Part shown: one piece after another, positions 41,350 through 49,461 of the stretch
Layout of the letters: the number at the start of each line of letters is the position of its first letter
How positions within the stretch are numbered: the stretch's first letter is position 1
Assembly (NCBI RefSeq): GCF_050948215.1
Contig: NW_027488720.1
Location: 310,001 to 374,000, forward strand
Direction: 5' to 3'
DNA length: 64,000 nucleotides
Origin: Halictus rubicundus
Taxonomy: Eukaryota; Arthropoda; Insecta; Hymenoptera; Halictidae
Position numbers and translations under genes: made by a program
The notes under the pieces: generated by a model
What the model saw: only the letters and a program-made list of their open reading frames with translations
What the model was told of the DNA's origin: nothing
The model's database searches: none

Positions 41350-42894
41350 ATGGATGAGGAAGAAAAGTTCCTCACACCAATGCAACCAGCAGCAAAAAGC
41401 AATGTCTTTAAGAAAAGCTCTAAAATAAAGCATAGCGCGGAAAAGGAAAAGGATAGATCCTTGATTAAAAGACCAAGAGAAAACGAAGAGGAAACCGACA
41501 CAGACTCGGTAATCTCGGACGTAATCCTGGTCGGAAGTACGGCTTTAAAAAAGAAACGACTAGAAGAGATAACTCTCTACGCAATCAACCAGACCGACGA
41601 CGAAGAGAAGGATGAGGAAGACGACGTATTAAAACTAATAGGGCAACTAATAAAAATCCTCAAAAAAACTAAAAATTCAACACGCGAGGTTAAAAATTAT
41701 TGTGCGGACCCACTAACGGAGGTAAAAAACGTGACGAAATGTCACGCCAGCCAAGCAGACAGACAACTCGAAGAGGCGATCACCAAGCTAAAAAATATTG
41801 AACTTTTAATAGAAAATAAACAACTCAAAAATAGTATACTGCATAGAGATATGGGAACCCAATGCTCCTTAGCTAAAAACGAAAATAATGTTCCACCGAA
41901 ACCCGAAAAGCATAAAAAGACAGCAGAAGGACTGAAGAAAAGATTAATGTATGAAAGTGAAGCGGAAGAAGCAAGCGGCAAATTGAACAAGGAAATCGAC
42001 CATGATAAAGAGAAAGAAAACGAATGGAAAACAGTCGAGAATAGAAATAAAAACGAGGAGAAGAAAGCTTTAAGGAAAAAGAAGAAAGAAGAGGAAGAAG
42101 CAGCAGAAGCAGAGAAAAGGAAACGGGAACAAGAAAAGGAACGAGAAAAAAGAAACAAGCTTCCTCCGCCTCCAAAATCGGAAGCTATAATCATTAAAAC
42201 ATCAGAAACAAGGACCTTCGCGGATTTATTTAAGCAACTAAAGGCCAATGCTGGAGATAGATTGAATGGAATTCATACAGTAAGAAAGTCCAGGGGAGGA
42301 GATCTCGTTATAGAGATGGAAAAGGGTACCACTGGCGGAGATCTGGAAAAATTCGCGAAGGACACCCTAGGGGGAGATTGCAAAATCAGGAGAATGGCCC
42401 CCAAGGTAGTGTACGAAATAAAAGATCTCGATCCAACAATCGACAGAGGGGAACTCCAGGAGGAACTCGAAAAAATTCTAGGAATTCAGAAGGATGAAAT
42501 AGAGGTAAAAAATATCCGATTCGGATACGGAGGAACTCGGATGGCCATAGTTGCCCTTCCGGCTAAAATATTGGAAAAATTGGGACAGGAAAATAAATTA
42601 AAAATCGGCTTTACAAACTGCAGAGTCAAAAGGACTCAGAACATTCTAAGATGCTACAAGTGCCACGCTTTCGGGCACTTATCGTACAACTGCACGTTAG
42701 ATCTGAAGGGTCAAGAACTCTGCAGGAGATGCGGGGCAATAGGACACCAAATTAATGGCTGTGAGGCAATAAGATGCTGTGTCCTCTGCATCCGAGAAGG
42801 GATACACGCATCGAAGGCCGAACATGTTGCGGGGGCGGTAAACTGCCCGCAATATAAAAAATTTTTGGAGCAATCAGCTAGGAGTAACGCATAA
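41350..42894 (+). CDS. ORF1, Gag-like nucleic-acid-binding protein, R1 clade
   Basis: 514 residues, starting at ATG 41350 with purines upstream (AAGAAG). ORF1 proteins of this clade bind element RNA and form ribonucleoprotein particles that enter the nucleus. The first 225 residues are charged and low in complexity. Residues about 226-270 are a very charged, probably helical or coiled-coil segment rich in Lys, Glu and Arg. Residues about 277-434 form the conserved Gag core, ending in a Cys-Arg-Val-Lys stretch. Three zinc knuckles follow: C435-x2-C-x4-H-x4-C448, C458-x2-C-x4-H-x4-C471, and an atypical C477-x2-C480-x11-H492-x6-C499; the third form with HVAG before the last Cys is usual in R1-clade proteins. 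The frame is intact. Its stop codon overlaps the open frame of ORF2. Family assignment is firm; exact targeting properties are not known. Confidence 0.93.
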   Translation: MDEEEKFLTPMQPAAKSNVFKKSSKIKHSAEKEKDRSLIKRPRENEEETDTDSVISDVILVGSTALKKKRLEEITLYAINQTDDEEKDEEDDVLKLIGQLIKILKKTKNSTREVKNYCADPLTEVKNVTKCHASQADRQLEEAITKLKNIELLIENKQLKNSILHRDMGTQCSLAKNENNVPPKPEKHKKTAEGLKKRLMYESEAEEASGKLNKEIDHDKEKENEWKTVENRNKNEEKKALRKKKKEEEEAAEAEKRKREQEKEREKRNKLPPPPKSEAIIIKTSETRTFADLFKQLKANAGDRLNGIHTVRKSRGGDLVIEMEKGTTGGDLEKFAKDTLGGDCKIRRMAPKVVYEIKDLDPTIDRGELQEELEKILGIQKDEIEVKNIRFGYGGTRMAIVALPAKILEKLGQENKLKIGFTNCRVKRTQNILRCYKCHAFGHLSYNCTLDLKGQELCRRCGAIGHQINGCEAIRCCVLCIREGIHASKAEHVAGAVNCPQYKKFLEQSARSNA

Positions 42895-42897
42895 AAT
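42888..42897 (+). promoter_or_regulatory. ORF1 stop / ORF2 start overlap (ATAA)
   Basis: The ORF2 frame opens just after an in-frame TAA at 42885-42887. The ORF1 stop TAA (42892-42894) overlaps an ORF2-frame ATA codon (42891-42893). Relatives such as SART1 translate ORF2 by termination and reinitiation at an overlapping stop and start. An ATGA overlap with one G-to-A change would give exactly the ATAA seen here and would keep ORF1's stop. No slippery heptamer suitable for -1 frameshifting is visible in the 7-bp overlap. Confidence 0.45.
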
Positions 42898-42911
42898 TCA
42901 ATTTAAAATTA

Positions 42912-45900
42912 TTGCAAATTAATCTGAACCATTGTAGGCTCGCTCACTGCTTGCTAACACAAACAGTCGCAGAAACGGGGGTGGACATCGTTCTGATTTC
43001 AGAGCCACTTTACAATCCAGGAAACTGGATTTACTCAACTGGAAATTCAGCAGCAATCTGGGTCACTAATACAAACGGCTTTAAAAGACAAGAGGACGGA
43101 GACAGGGTACAGGAAGACTACGTTGCGGTAAGAATTGATAACCTCACGATAGTAAGTACCTACATTTCTCCAAATATCTCTACGGATCTGTACACATACA
43201 AAATAAAGAAACTAATGCAGTTTGTCGACCAGGAACGCCTGAAAGGAAAAAGAATTTTGTTAGGAGGAGACTTTAATGCTAAATCCCCAGCCTGGGGATC
43301 TGTAGAACAGAATCTTAAAGGAACTATAGTATTGGAAGAAATGCTAAGGATAAATATCTTCCCCTGTATCCCTGAGGGAGGACACACCTTTGAGAGAGGG
43401 AAATCCACCTCAAATCTGGATTTCATAGCAACTACCCGGGACCTACAAGAAAAAGACAACAAAATCATTAATAAAGTACTTAATAAAGAAACAGCATCCG
43501 ATCACAAATATTTGTTCACAGAGATTCAAACTAAGGACGAGATGCAAAGGAACAAGGGAAGTCAAAGCAATAAATGGAAATTAACGAGAACAGGACTCCT
43601 CAGGCTGGGGACGGCGCTGCAAAGATCTATCATAGAGGAAGGACTCAACGAAGCAAACTATTTTAATAAAGACGAGGAAACTAAGTTTCTAAACAATATT
43701 TATAAAATCTGCGACGAAGAGCTAGATAAACCCGAATCAACGCATAGAAAGGTTAAAAGTAATATCTGGTGGACTCCTGAGATAAAGAAAGAAAGAGATA
43801 AAACCCAGAAACTTAGAAGGTCAGTCCAAAAAGCGAGGAGGAAGGGTAAGGACGACGAAAGGGAGGCCTTAACCTTCCTATACAAACGAGCTAAGAAGAA
43901 CCTACAAAGACTAATTTCCAAACAGAAAGAGATATCATGGAACGAACTATGCGAAACTATTAATAAGGACATATGGGGCAAGCCCTATAAAATAATCATA
44001 AGACAGGTTAAAAAAGACAATCCTCCAGCCTCTCTCTCAGCAGAGTGTGCAGCAAACGTGATGGAGGGATTATTCCCACAAGATTTTAGACAACCTGACG
44101 AGCAACCAAGTGGAAACAACGGAAGCAAGAACAATGAGACAGAAAGGGAAAATAGCCTGAGAAACCAAGAGGAGACAATCGGAAGAAACATACCCGAGGT
44201 TACCTCGGAAGAAATCATAGCTGCTTCCAAATTGCTGAAATCCGGAAAAGCCCCGGGAAAAGACGGTATGCAACCTGAAATTATAAAACTATTAGCAGAA
44301 ACAAGGCCGGACAGATTTGCTGCCCTCTTCAAGGGCATTCTAATTAGAGGGAGTATACCACAGCAATGGAAAGTAGCAAGAACAATTCTTCTTAGAAAAG
44401 AAGGTAAGGACCCTTCCTCCCACTCTGCCTACAGACCAATTTGTATTCTAGATGCTGTGGCCAAGCTCCTGGAATATGTCATCCGGGCGAGATTACATGG
44501 AGAGCTAGGAGAAAGACCTTTCAGCTCAAATCAATTCGGATTCACTAAGGGAACATCAACCATACATGCAATGGAAATCGTCAGGAAAGCGGCAATTGAG
44601 GCCTCGGCAAAAAACAGATTTGCGGTCATGATCGCCCTTGACGTAAAAAACGCCTTTAACTCTTTGAGCTGGAAGGCAATCGACAACGAATTAAAAAACA
44701 GGAAAGTATCCGAGTATCTCGTCCGGATAATAAGTGACTATTTCAGGGGCAGAATGGTAGAATACGAAGCATCGGAAAAATCAATAGAACTGAATATGAA
44801 AATGGGAGTCCCTCAAGGCTCAGTCCTCGGCCCTTTTTTGTGGAATTTGGTGTACGATGGACTTCTAAATAGATCGACACCGCCGATGACACAAAAGATT
44901 GCCTTCGCAGACGACTTGGCCATTATTATTCAGGCTTCTACCACCAATAGACTCAAGCTGAGAGCAGAAGAAATCGCTGAGGACACCAAACAGTGGATGA
45001 CCACGGCCGGACTGTCCCTAGCGGAAGACAAAACAGAAATCATGTGGCTGAATTGTAAATATGTTGACCCGAACCTTTGTTTCAGAATAGGAGACGCTGA
45101 GATAATACCGAAGAATGAATTGAAATACCTCGGAATAATCTTCGAATCCAATAAAAGTTTTAAAAAACAAATCGAGAAGGCAACTAATAAGGCCATAAGA
45201 ACGATGTCTGCCCTCAGCAGGATTATGACAAATAAAATGAAGACTAGACAAACAGGAAGAAAGCTGTACTTTATGACTATGGAATCGATCGTGTTATACG
45301 GAGCACCAATATGGGCCGAAGCTGCGGAAAAAATTTTCTTTAGAAGATTACTCAGAAAAACGCAAAAAATGGGGCTTACAAGAGTAGTAGCAGCCTATAG
45401 ATCGGTACCGTTAGAAACTTTAGCAGTCTTAGCGGGGATCCCCCCCTGGGATCTCAAAGTATTGGAAAGAAGAAGAATCTTCGAGGAAGAAAAAGATATG
45501 ACGTCATTTTTGAGAGAACATGGGCCTAACGCCGCGGAGAATAGAGGACAAAATCCACCACCAACTACTGGCATAGAGGAAGAAACTACGGAAGAAATCG
45601 TTGAATTAGCAATTTCCAGGTTCAAAAAACAAATCAGGAAACAAAATAAAGAAATCACTCTCCAAAAGTGGCAAGATGAATGGAACCACAACGTTGTAGG
45701 CCGATGGACACACAAACTTATTCCTGATATAGAGAAATGGGTAAATAGGAAACACGGCGAGTTGAACTTTTACCTAACACAAGCCCTTACCGGGCACGGA
45801 GTCTTTAATTTGTTTAGAAAACGCATTGGCAAAACCGAATCAGATGAGTGCTGGTTCCATCCGGGAACCACTGACACACCGGAACACACTATTGTCTCAT

Positions 45901-46163
45901 GCCAGAGATGGACGGAGGAGAGGAAGCCGCTCTTGGAAGCCCTACGAACCGATGCGGAATCTCTGTCTACGGAGAAAATAATGGACGGTATCCTAGAGAG
46001 CGAACCTACTTGGAAAATATTTATGGTCCTCTGCAGAAACATCCTAAGCACGAAGGAAGAAGAGGAAAGAAGAAGAGAGAAAGAGCTGATAGACAATCTG
46101 ATAATAAGAGGTACAGACGAAGATCTGGAATCTGCCGATGCCGAAATCATGGGAGACCTCTAG
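42912..46163 (+). CDS. ORF2, APE endonuclease and reverse transcriptase, R1 clade
   Basis: About 1,083 residues, uninterrupted. Residues 1-205 are an APE-type endonuclease with its catalytic set visible: N6, E31 (ISEP), Y84, D120 and N122 (GGDFNAKSPAWGS), D170, and S196-D197-H198. Reverse transcriptase covers about 440-740: KAPGKDG at 446-452, catalytic D577 in LDVKNAFNS, GVPQGSVLGP, and D667-D668 in FADD. A thumb and connection region typical of R1 proteins follows (LYGAPIWA at 795-802), with no RNase H motifs. The carboxyl end has a zinc motif C980-x2-H983-x8-H992-x4-C997, where relatives usually have Cys at the second position. The coordinate given is a TTG codon; no ATG occurs until about residue 102, inside the endonuclease. 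The frame is open from 42888 and overlaps the ORF1 stop (ATAA at 42891-42894), so translation probably depends on reinitiation at a non-ATG codon or on coupling with ORF1, or this copy has lost its ATG. Confidence 0.93.
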   Translation: MQINLNHCRLAHCLLTQTVAETGVDIVLISEPLYNPGNWIYSTGNSAAIWVTNTNGFKRQEDGDRVQEDYVAVRIDNLTIVSTYISPNISTDLYTYKIKKLMQFVDQERLKGKRILLGGDFNAKSPAWGSVEQNLKGTIVLEEMLRINIFPCIPEGGHTFERGKSTSNLDFIATTRDLQEKDNKIINKVLNKETASDHKYLFTEIQTKDEMQRNKGSQSNKWKLTRTGLLRLGTALQRSIIEEGLNEANYFNKDEETKFLNNIYKICDEELDKPESTHRKVKSNIWWTPEIKKERDKTQKLRRSVQKARRKGKDDEREALTFLYKRAKKNLQRLISKQKEISWNELCETINKDIWGKPYKIIIRQVKKDNPPASLSAECAANVMEGLFPQDFRQPDEQPSGNNGSKNNETERENSLRNQEETIGRNIPEVTSEEIIAASKLLKSGKAPGKDGMQPEIIKLLAETRPDRFAALFKGILIRGSIPQQWKVARTILLRKEGKDPSSHSAYRPICILDAVAKLLEYVIRARLHGELGERPFSSNQFGFTKGTSTIHAMEIVRKAAIEASAKNRFAVMIALDVKNAFNSLSWKAIDNELKNRKVSEYLVRIISDYFRGRMVEYEASEKSIELNMKMGVPQGSVLGPFLWNLVYDGLLNRSTPPMTQKIAFADDLAIIIQASTTNRLKLRAEEIAEDTKQWMTTAGLSLAEDKTEIMWLNCKYVDPNLCFRIGDAEIIPKNELKYLGIIFESNKSFKKQIEKATNKAIRTMSALSRIMTNKMKTRQTGRKLYFMTMESIVLYGAPIWAEAAEKIFFRRLLRKTQKMGLTRVVAAYRSVPLETLAVLAGIPPWDLKVLERRRIFEEEKDMTSFLREHGPNAAENRGQNPPPTTGIEEETTEEIVELAISRFKKQIRKQNKEITLQKWQDEWNHNVVGRWTHKLIPDIEKWVNRKHGELNFYLTQALTGHGVFNLFRKRIGKTESDECWFHPGTTDTPEHTIVSCQRWTEERKPLLEALRTDAESLSTEKIMDGILESEPTWKIFMVLCRNILSTKEEEERRREKELIDNLIIRGTDEDLESADAEIMGDL

Positions 46164-46254
46164 ATAAGTATTAATCAGATCCTAATTTGCGACTAGTAAA
46201 AATAAATATTAGAAAGTATGATACTCGCTAAAATAAATGTAATCTCTCTGTGTT

Positions 46255-46770
46255 GCAGCGCTTCCCGGGGGCGGGGGGGGGGGACCGAGGAGCGGAGGAC
46301 ATCGCGGGAAAAGGAGGCCTCAATAGACGGTGGAGGATGCCGAAGGTCAACCGACGCCTGTGAAGAAGCGAATACGCGGGACCAGGCTAGGGCGACAACA
46401 AGGAGATCAACCACCGCTAAGTAGAGGGAGAAACTTCCAAGCTCAACGCAGACAACCCTTCAACATCTCGGCTCCCCCCCTTGGCCCCTCCACCCTCCCC
46501 CGGGGACGCTGTAGCACGGAGCAGACGGTGGAAGGCATTGAAGCTAAAGGACCAGCGGCGTATTACTTGCGGCTCCGGTTGCAGCTCCCCAGGCGCCACT
46601 TACCGACTCCAGGCAGAGCGCGACACCGCGAAAAGTAGGATAAAGTAGGAATCGCGCGAGAAAGCGAAGATAGCGAGCGAGAAGTGACAAGGTAAATCAG
46701 GGGCATACTCCCAGCGGCGTATTGCTTAGCACCAAGCGACAAGATGGCGGACGACGCTATCAACACGTGG
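46255..46770 (+). other. GC-rich island in the 3' UTR
   Basis: Base composition changes sharply from the AT-rich element body. It opens with an 11-base G tract (46273-46283), includes C-rich runs near 46485-46503, a 17-bp near-exact direct repeat CCAGCGGCGTATTACTT (46552-46568 and, with one change, 46711-46727), and a CAAGATGGCGG sequence at about 46739-46749 that matches the YY1/Pleiohomeotic core. A frame without ATG runs from 46330 to 46638 and encodes an Arg- and Pro-rich peptide with no recognisable domain. It may be captured host sequence or a regulatory region; neither is proven. Confidence 0.5.
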
Positions 46771-46911
46771 CGAATTTTATTTCATTAAATTATAAGTGTT
46801 AGGGGAACTTTTAACGTGCCAAATTGTAAACCCGACGTTTTTTGGAAACGGCGAATCTTCTGATATAGAAAAAACAACTGAAAGGGTCTATTTTAAAAGA
46901 TATTTTCAAGA

Positions 46912-46926
46912 GGGGGGGGGGGGGGG
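46912..46926. repeat. Poly(G) tract, 15 bases
   Basis: Fifteen consecutive G residues in the unique 3' UTR. Exact length in such tracts is prone to sequencing error and to real slippage. Confidence 0.85.
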
Positions 46927-47468
46927 CAAAAAATGAAGATGAAAACAAAAATTTGCACCTTTCTAAATGCCCTCAAAAAATTTGACCAGATAAAATATTA
47001 AAAATCTTGATTTTCTAATTAAAAGAAATTTCGTGAAGCACAGAATAAGCGGCTCAGGCCGCGGTAATAGTATAATATGTACATAGCCGATTCCAGAACA
47101 CGGGCGGGTCGCGCGAAGAAAGTTTATCAGGAGGAAAGTATTAACCGGATAGCATAGAATATATTTTAAAATTAGACAGTTAGGCAAAATAGTAACCGAA
47201 AATAGAAGAAGAAATAGGACACTTGCCCCTCTGTTTCCATACCACAAGGGTAAAACTGGAAAAATTATAAGACGAGGACGTTAACGTTAGAACAGACCAG
47301 GTCAAAGCAATCAAAATATCAAAATTTTGAAATGATGGGGTTACTCGAGTTCAACTACATTGTCTCGGCGTAACACAACACGCCACGACCGAAAAACGCT
47401 CGGAGAAACGGGTAAGGAGGGGGAAAGTCACCGAGGCCTCCCGTGCCCCAGGATCGAATTTGAAAAGC

Positions 47469-49428
47469 AGAGCGAATCGAAATCTCACCGAGCAAACATC
47501 GTAAGAGAGTATAGAAACACGAAAATTTCAACCGCACTCGCGAGTTTTACTTTAATTTATTCCTACTCGATAGAATTAGTATGAGTACATATAAAAGTAA
47601 AAAGTGAGTGGAAAGTTTAAAGTCAAAAGGATTATAAAAGCCGAAAAGTGAATAAAGACGCGAGTTACACGGAAACCGGGTCAAAAGCCCCTCAGGGGCG
47701 GATAAACTGCTTTAATTCGAAATTAAATAATTGAATAACAATTGTATAATTCGTAAGAAAATAGCAGATCATTAAGTATAGAAACTCGAAAAACCAAACG
47801 CGAATACCTGAAAAAGAAAAAGAAAAGATTAAACTCTTAAAAGATAAAAACAGGAATACTTACGTGAAAAAAGATACTTTCAGCAAAATCCGGGTAACGG
47901 GAGTGCCGAAAAGCCGAAAAACTGCAACTCTTCGGGTAAAATAGCACCGTGCATCTACCTCGGGAACAGCTATACCTGAAAAGAAATAAAAAAGATTAGA
48001 AACTCGTTAAAAATAATAGAAATTTCAATTAGATTCGAAAAATTAATAATTAATTAAAAGCAGTGAAAAAAGGTGTAGAAAAAACGACCAAGTACACTCG
48101 AGACATAGTTACCAAGAACTTTCAAGTGTCTAGTGACGTGAGAGAGAGAGAGAGAGAGAGAAAGACAAAGAACAATAGAGGATAGAGAACACCCGAAAGG
48201 CCCGGCGGTAAAGGTCCACACACAACGTGAGGGGTCGGTCTAACGGTCAATCTAAAAGTAAGGTAGGAATTAGAAAGAACTTATACCACAGAGGGATAGC
48301 CAGGGTAATAAGTACACCGGATATAAAGTTTTAGAATATCGGACAGAAACGGGTGGAACTCGAAAATAGGCCGATCATAATAAAATTTTAGGAGGGTCTA
48401 TTTCGGAGGGTGGCGAGTCGAAGGGGGCCGGAAAGGAGAAGTTATTCTCCCCCCTGAAAACCTTTTTGCTCTACACCCACCCATTTCGGAGATATAGCGA
48501 TTAGCAGGCTTATTTTACGGAATTTAGGGAAACGGACCAGACGAAAGTAAAGTGCTCGCCCGTACCTTTACAACGAGCCGCTGAACGCCGGAATCGGTTA
48601 TAGTTTAAAATTAGCGTGCATACCGGGTGACCAAATAATTTCGGATCAGAAAAAATTCTGAGTACGTGGTTCGACTCGGTAGGAGTGTGTAAGGGGTGTT
48701 TTTGATCTGGGGAAAGCGACTCCCCAAGCCAAAAAATTTTTTCGAACCCCCCCCCCCCTTTTCGAGATAACAGCACTGACAAGGGGAAGGAGCCGATTTT
48801 CGAAAAAACTTTCAACGAGGCAAATTACGCATACAGCGAGGGCTTTACAACCATATAAGAATAAGTGGGGGTTAACTATCCAAAAACCCCCACTTCCCTC
48901 TTGCGAAATCCTGAATTTAGCAGAATTTTAGCATTTTTTAGCGTTTTTTCGTCACGTTCAGACGACTGCAGACAAGTCGAAGCGTTTTTAGAATTGTTCC
49001 CGTCGATCGCACGAGATTTTTCCAAAAATTCTAACAATTTTGCGAAATTCGTCAAATTTCCGAAGTTAGCAGGCAGAGAGAACTTTGCAGCCGTGAAGTA
49101 GATTTCTGCGGACCTCGGCGATTCTGTGCGATTTGTAGATAACATAGGTTAGGTTAATAGAAAAATTAGAATTACAACTGTTTGCGTTAGTTTTTTGGTT
49201 TTTAGTTGATAGGTTTAGCTAGTAAAATATTAGAGTTTAGGTTTTAGATTTGTAATCCTAGTGTTAATCTCGAGTCTAGGTACTTTAAGTGTTAGTATAT
49301 ATAAAATAGATTAAGTCTAAGCGAATCGATTAGAGTAAATTAAATTAAGTACATGCGTAACCAGCGATAATAGATTTTTAACGATTTTTGTAGAAATTGA
49401 AAAGTCAAATAGAGGCAAATACCTTTAA
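47469..49428 (+). repeat. Right direct repeat of the retrotransposon, forming its 3' end
   Basis: About 1.96 kb, nearly identical to 38656-40617. It carries the palindrome (47687-47699), GA tract (48140-48161), C12 tract (48747-48758), 11-bp stem-loop (48863-48895) and TATA-like run (about 49296). It ends in AATACCTTTA followed directly by poly(A). No AATAAA hexamer lies in the last 40 bases, which is common in R1-clade elements that use read-through or unusual 3' processing. Its left edge falls inside the 3' UTR with no special sequence at the border. Confidence 0.95.
48863..48895 (+). other. Stem-loop, right repeat copy
   Basis: Second copy of the perfect 11-bp stem with 11-base loop, identical to 40052-40084. 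This is the copy that would lie in the 3' UTR of any element transcript. Confidence 0.6.
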
Positions 49429-49445
49429 AAAAAAAAAAAAAAAAA
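49427..49445 (+). other. Poly(A) tail of the insertion, 19 A
   Basis: Nineteen A residues separate the element's 3' end from satellite DNA. A terminal A tract on the coding strand is the usual mark of target-primed reverse transcription of an mRNA-like template. The last A could belong to the target-site duplication, since the left duplication is also preceded by A. Confidence 0.9.
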
Positions 49446-49461
49446 GGATAGGATAGAGGAT
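49446..49461. repeat. Right target-site duplication, 16 bp
   Basis: Second copy of GGATAGGATAGAGGAT. The bases that follow (GGGATAGGATAGAGG, then ATAGGATTGGATAG) continue the register of the paralogues at 29103 and 34061 with only two substitutions in the next 20 bases. Confidence 0.8.

Larger units (their letters stand above)
46164..47468 (+). other. Unique part of the retrotransposon 3' UTR
   Basis: 1.3 kb between the ORF2 stop and the right direct repeat, present only once in the window. It starts AT-rich, has a GC-rich island (about 46255-46770), a second AT-rich part with a 15-base G tract (46912-46926), and no protein I recognise. Together with the repeat it makes a 3' UTR of about 3.26 kb, long for an R1-clade element and closer to the long 3' regions of the Drosophila telomeric elements HeT-A and TART. 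Confidence 0.8.
38655..49445 (+). mobile_element. Composite R1-clade non-LTR retrotransposon with 1.96-kb direct repeats
   Basis: A 10.8-kb insertion in satellite DNA. Order: direct repeat (38656-40617), 5' UTR, ORF1 Gag-like protein, ORF2 endonuclease and reverse transcriptase, unique 3' UTR, direct repeat (47469-49428), poly(A). It is flanked by a 16-bp target-site duplication. Poly(A), an APE-type endonuclease and the lack of protease, RNase H or integrase motifs mark it as a non-LTR element that integrates by target-primed reverse transcription. The R1 clade is indicated by the ORF2 amino terminus (QINLNHC), the NAFNS and FADD reverse transcriptase blocks, and CCHC zinc motifs in both proteins. 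The basic unit from 5' UTR to 3' end is about 8.8 kb (40618-49427); the left repeat is the tail of a preceding head-to-tail copy. R1-clade relatives include R1 (28S rDNA), TRAS and SART (TTAGG telomere repeats) and Waldo (short tandem repeats). Confidence 0.9.

Noticed and set aside
41742..46150. Antisense and out-of-frame ORFs of 60-170 residues inside ORF1 and ORF2
   Set aside because: They lie opposite or across the two recognisable retrotransposon proteins and show biased composition (Ser, Phe and Leu-rich) expected from the complement of Lys and Glu-rich coding sequence.
46330..46638. Arg/Pro-rich 102-codon frame in the 3' UTR
   Set aside because: It starts at GTG, lacks a domain and lies in a GC-rich patch where stops are rare. 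Kept only as a note under the GC-rich island.
38656..49428. LTR retrotransposon interpretation
   Set aside because: The direct repeats suggest LTRs, but there is no protease, RNase H or integrase, no primer-binding site or polypurine tract beside the repeats, and the element ends in poly(A) with an APE endonuclease.
38655..49445. rDNA insertion site for an R1 element
   Set aside because: The flanks are satellite on both sides, with no 28S rRNA sequence in the window.
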